DNA from: a virus
DNA length: 47,868 bases
IMG/VR virus record: IMGVR_UViG_3300035670_000344
Span: 1 to 47,868 of that record
Reading direction: 5' to 3' (one strand)
Shown here: positions 46,643 to 47,868 of the stretch, piece after piece
Layout of the letters: every line of letters begins with the position of its first letter
Numbering within the stretch: position 1 is the stretch's first letter
Program-made: the position numbers and the translations under genes
The notes under the pieces: generated by a model
What the model was told of the DNA's origin: nothing
The model's input: the letters and a program-made list of their open reading frames with translations, nothing else
Database searches by the model: none

Positions 46643-47028
46643 TTGTCTTTTTGTTTATCTAAAAAAGGTTTCTCTAAGTTGTCGCTCATGCTGTACTGGA
46701 TGACATTGGAGCCTGGGTTTACAGCTGCTCTCAGCAGTTGTTCCAAGTCTATACCTTTAGCTTCCATGTGGAGCATGATAGTACCTACTAAGCCAATAAC
46801 ACTTTCTTGACTTAACCACATTTGGTTGCTGGTAGCTCGTCCAGATGATGCAGGATTTTCTATTACCAGTACATAACTACCGTCTTCTAAAGTACTGACC
46901 GAGATGACCCGGTTGTCTTTATAGGTAGCCTGTACATAATCAGCAACAGCTATTTGAGTACCATCTCCGGTTATTATTTTACCGTAATTGTTACCTTCTT
47001 CAGGTGCTTCTTTATTCTCCATCATCAT
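46639..47028 (-). CDS. Hypothetical protein
   Basis: 129 residues. A beta-rich middle (RVISVSTLEDGSYVLVIENP) and a helical part (WLSQESVIGLVGTIMLHMEA). Three consecutive Met codons open the frame, so the exact start is uncertain by two residues. Overlaps the upstream gene by 17 bases. Unrecognised. Confidence 0.6.
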   Translation of the reverse strand: MMMENKEAPEEGNNYGKIITGDGTQIAVADYVQATYKDNRVISVSTLEDGSYVLVIENPASSGRATSNQMWLSQESVIGLVGTIMLHMEAKGIDLEQLLRAAVNPGSNVIQYSMSDNLEKPFLDKQKDK

Positions 47029-47251
47029 CTATATAATTGTTATGTAATCTAACAAAGTGTTCAGCTAGTTCTTGATTAAGTTCTCCTGGACGTACTACTG
47101 TATAATCTTGTAATGTATCCATTTCATCTTCCCTATATGAAATAGGTTCAACAGGAACAATAGCTCTGCACCAACACTCTTCACCTTGGCTACAAGTGTC
47201 TGTCTTCCACTTTACTTGTAATGATATTTCTTGTGCTTCTTCGTAAGTCAT
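47012..47251 (-). CDS. Small protein with CxxGexCWC motif
   Basis: 79 residues. DTCSQGEECWCRAIVPVEP (about 18-36) carries three cysteines in the C-SQGEEC-W-C pattern, a likely metal site seen in other small phage proteins, and the C-terminus is acidic (NNYIDDDGE). Overlaps the next gene by 17 bases. Confidence 0.6.
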   Translation of the reverse strand: MTYEEAQEISLQVKWKTDTCSQGEECWCRAIVPVEPISYREDEMDTLQDYTVVRPGELNQELAEHFVRLHNNYIDDDGE

Positions 47252-47263
47252 TTGTTTTGCTGT

Positions 47264-47803
47264 TTAAAATAAAGCTTTAACTTTTTCTACTCCCCAGGTG
47301 TACTCACTATCCTTATCGATACGGAAATAGTAGTGACCACCAGACTGTGTAGCTTTATGCCTCATCATCCACAGTGTAGTATTACGTAGTACGTGAATGA
47401 CTTCTTCATTACCAGACCAGCCTAATGTGTGGATCTCTAGCAAACCGTCTTCATAGACAACAGCATCATCATAATACCAGATGGACTGGATATACTCAAT
47501 AAGGTCAGTGAAGTCTAGGTTTTTGTAGTACTTACCTAAAACATAAGTGCCATTGACAAAACCGCAGCTCCAGTTCTTGATATAGTTTAAAGCTGCTTCT
47601 GTTGGATAACCATCTTCATCTAATAACTTATCTGGATAAGGGTAGTTTAATAACTCATCTTCATTATGAGTTGGTAGTTCGTTTTGATTAGATAAAGCTC
47701 CTGCTAGATATCCATTAATCCACATTTGCTTATCATCTTGACTACATCCATCGCAGCCAACCCAAGCCTGTTCTGCTTTATTTTTCAGTTCTTCTTTACT
47801 CAT
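47264..47803 (-). CDS. Hypothetical phage protein
   Basis: 179 residues. The N-terminus has VGCDGCSQDDKQMWINGYLA (about 15-34) with a C-x2-C pair. The middle is acidic and aromatic, and the C-terminal part is mixed alpha/beta (VVYEDGLLEIHTLGWSGNEE, ATQSGGHYYFRID). Unrecognised. Its ATG overlaps the TGA of the upstream gene. Confidence 0.6.
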   Translation of the reverse strand: MSKEELKNKAEQAWVGCDGCSQDDKQMWINGYLAGALSNQNELPTHNEDELLNYPYPDKLLDEDGYPTEAALNYIKNWSCGFVNGTYVLGKYYKNLDFTDLIEYIQSIWYYDDAVVYEDGLLEIHTLGWSGNEEVIHVLRNTTLWMMRHKATQSGGHYYFRIDKDSEYTWGVEKVKALF

Positions 47804-47868
47804 TTGTCTTGTTGCTTTGATCTTTGAACCTTTTCATTAATTGCATCAGCAATGAACTTGCCAACTTC
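47800..47868 (-). CDS. C-terminal fragment of an unknown gene
   Basis: Only the last 22 residues are in the window (EVGKFIADAINEKVQRSKQQ and DK), ending in a TGA that forms an ATGA junction with the next gene. The tail is helical and basic. Confidence 0.5.
   Translation of the reverse strand, partial: EVGKFIADAINEKVQRSKQQDK

Noticed and set aside
1-47868. CRISPR arrays, insertion sequences, reverse transcriptase or retron
   Set aside because: No regularly spaced repeats, terminal inverted repeats with transposase, or RT motifs were seen on either strand.

Overview
The window is part of a large double-stranded DNA phage (or prophage) genome, and everything points to a host in the Bacteroidota. 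It carries a phage replication set, a lysis cassette and a tyrosine integrase. Start codons mostly lack Shine-Dalgarno sequences. Signal peptides and lipoboxes look Bacteroidota-like. Intergenic gaps carry TATTTGTAGA-type elements close to the Bacteroidota -7 box (TAnnTTTG). No capsid, portal, terminase or tail gene is recognisable here, so those must lie outside the window. I cannot name the species.

Layout. (1) 1-5.4 kb, plus strand: the 3' end of a RecD/Dda-type SF1 helicase, then a 1708-residue polyvalent protein with an ADP-ribosyltransferase-like domain and a RecB-family nuclease domain. (2) 5.4-20.1 kb, minus strand: nucleotide metabolism (dNMP kinase, dUTPase, HAD phosphatase), a family A DNA polymerase, a RecE-like nuclease, a GIY-YIG nuclease, primase, SSB-like protein, Sak4-like ATPase, DnaB-type helicase, a probable loader and a stand-alone DnaA domain IV protein. 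A structured non-coding RNA candidate lies at 7.5-7.73 kb. (3) 20.2-28.9 kb, plus strand: holin-like and spanin-like proteins and a PG-binding/GH19 endolysin. These are followed by an unusual envelope/secretion module: a CsgG-like protein, a cohesin/dockerin-like secreted protein, a lipoprotein and a Ser/Ala-rich putative outer-membrane protein. (4) 28.9-39.5 kb, mostly minus strand: a VWA + MoxR ATPase pair, uracil-DNA glycosylase, SF2 helicase, HNH nuclease, small accessory proteins and two paralogous HTH regulators. (5) 39.5-40.7 kb: a probable attachment site containing the 5' half of a tRNA-Val(GAC)-like gene, directly upstream of the integrase. (6) 40.7-47.9 kb, minus strand: an AAA+ ATPase, a spore-photoproduct-lyase-like gene interrupted by an in-frame amber codon and preceded by an HNH homing endonuclease that carries a second copy of the lyase 5' end, then a dense run of tiny overlapping accessory genes.

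How it fits together. The DnaA-like protein, its neighbour, DnaB helicase, primase, SSB and PolA would form a largely self-sufficient replisome. dUTPase, UDG and dNMP kinase control uracil and the dNTP pool. The Sak4-like ATPase, the RecE-like nuclease and the helicases supply recombination. Transcription appears to be organised as operons that start at single or tandem TTTGTAGA(A/C)CTTA elements and end at intrinsic hairpins. The divergent gap at 20.07-20.20 kb is the main switch point between replication and lysis/envelope genes. The most novel items are the lyase/homing-endonuclease locus, the secretion module, the ncRNA candidate and the 5'-half tRNA attachment site.
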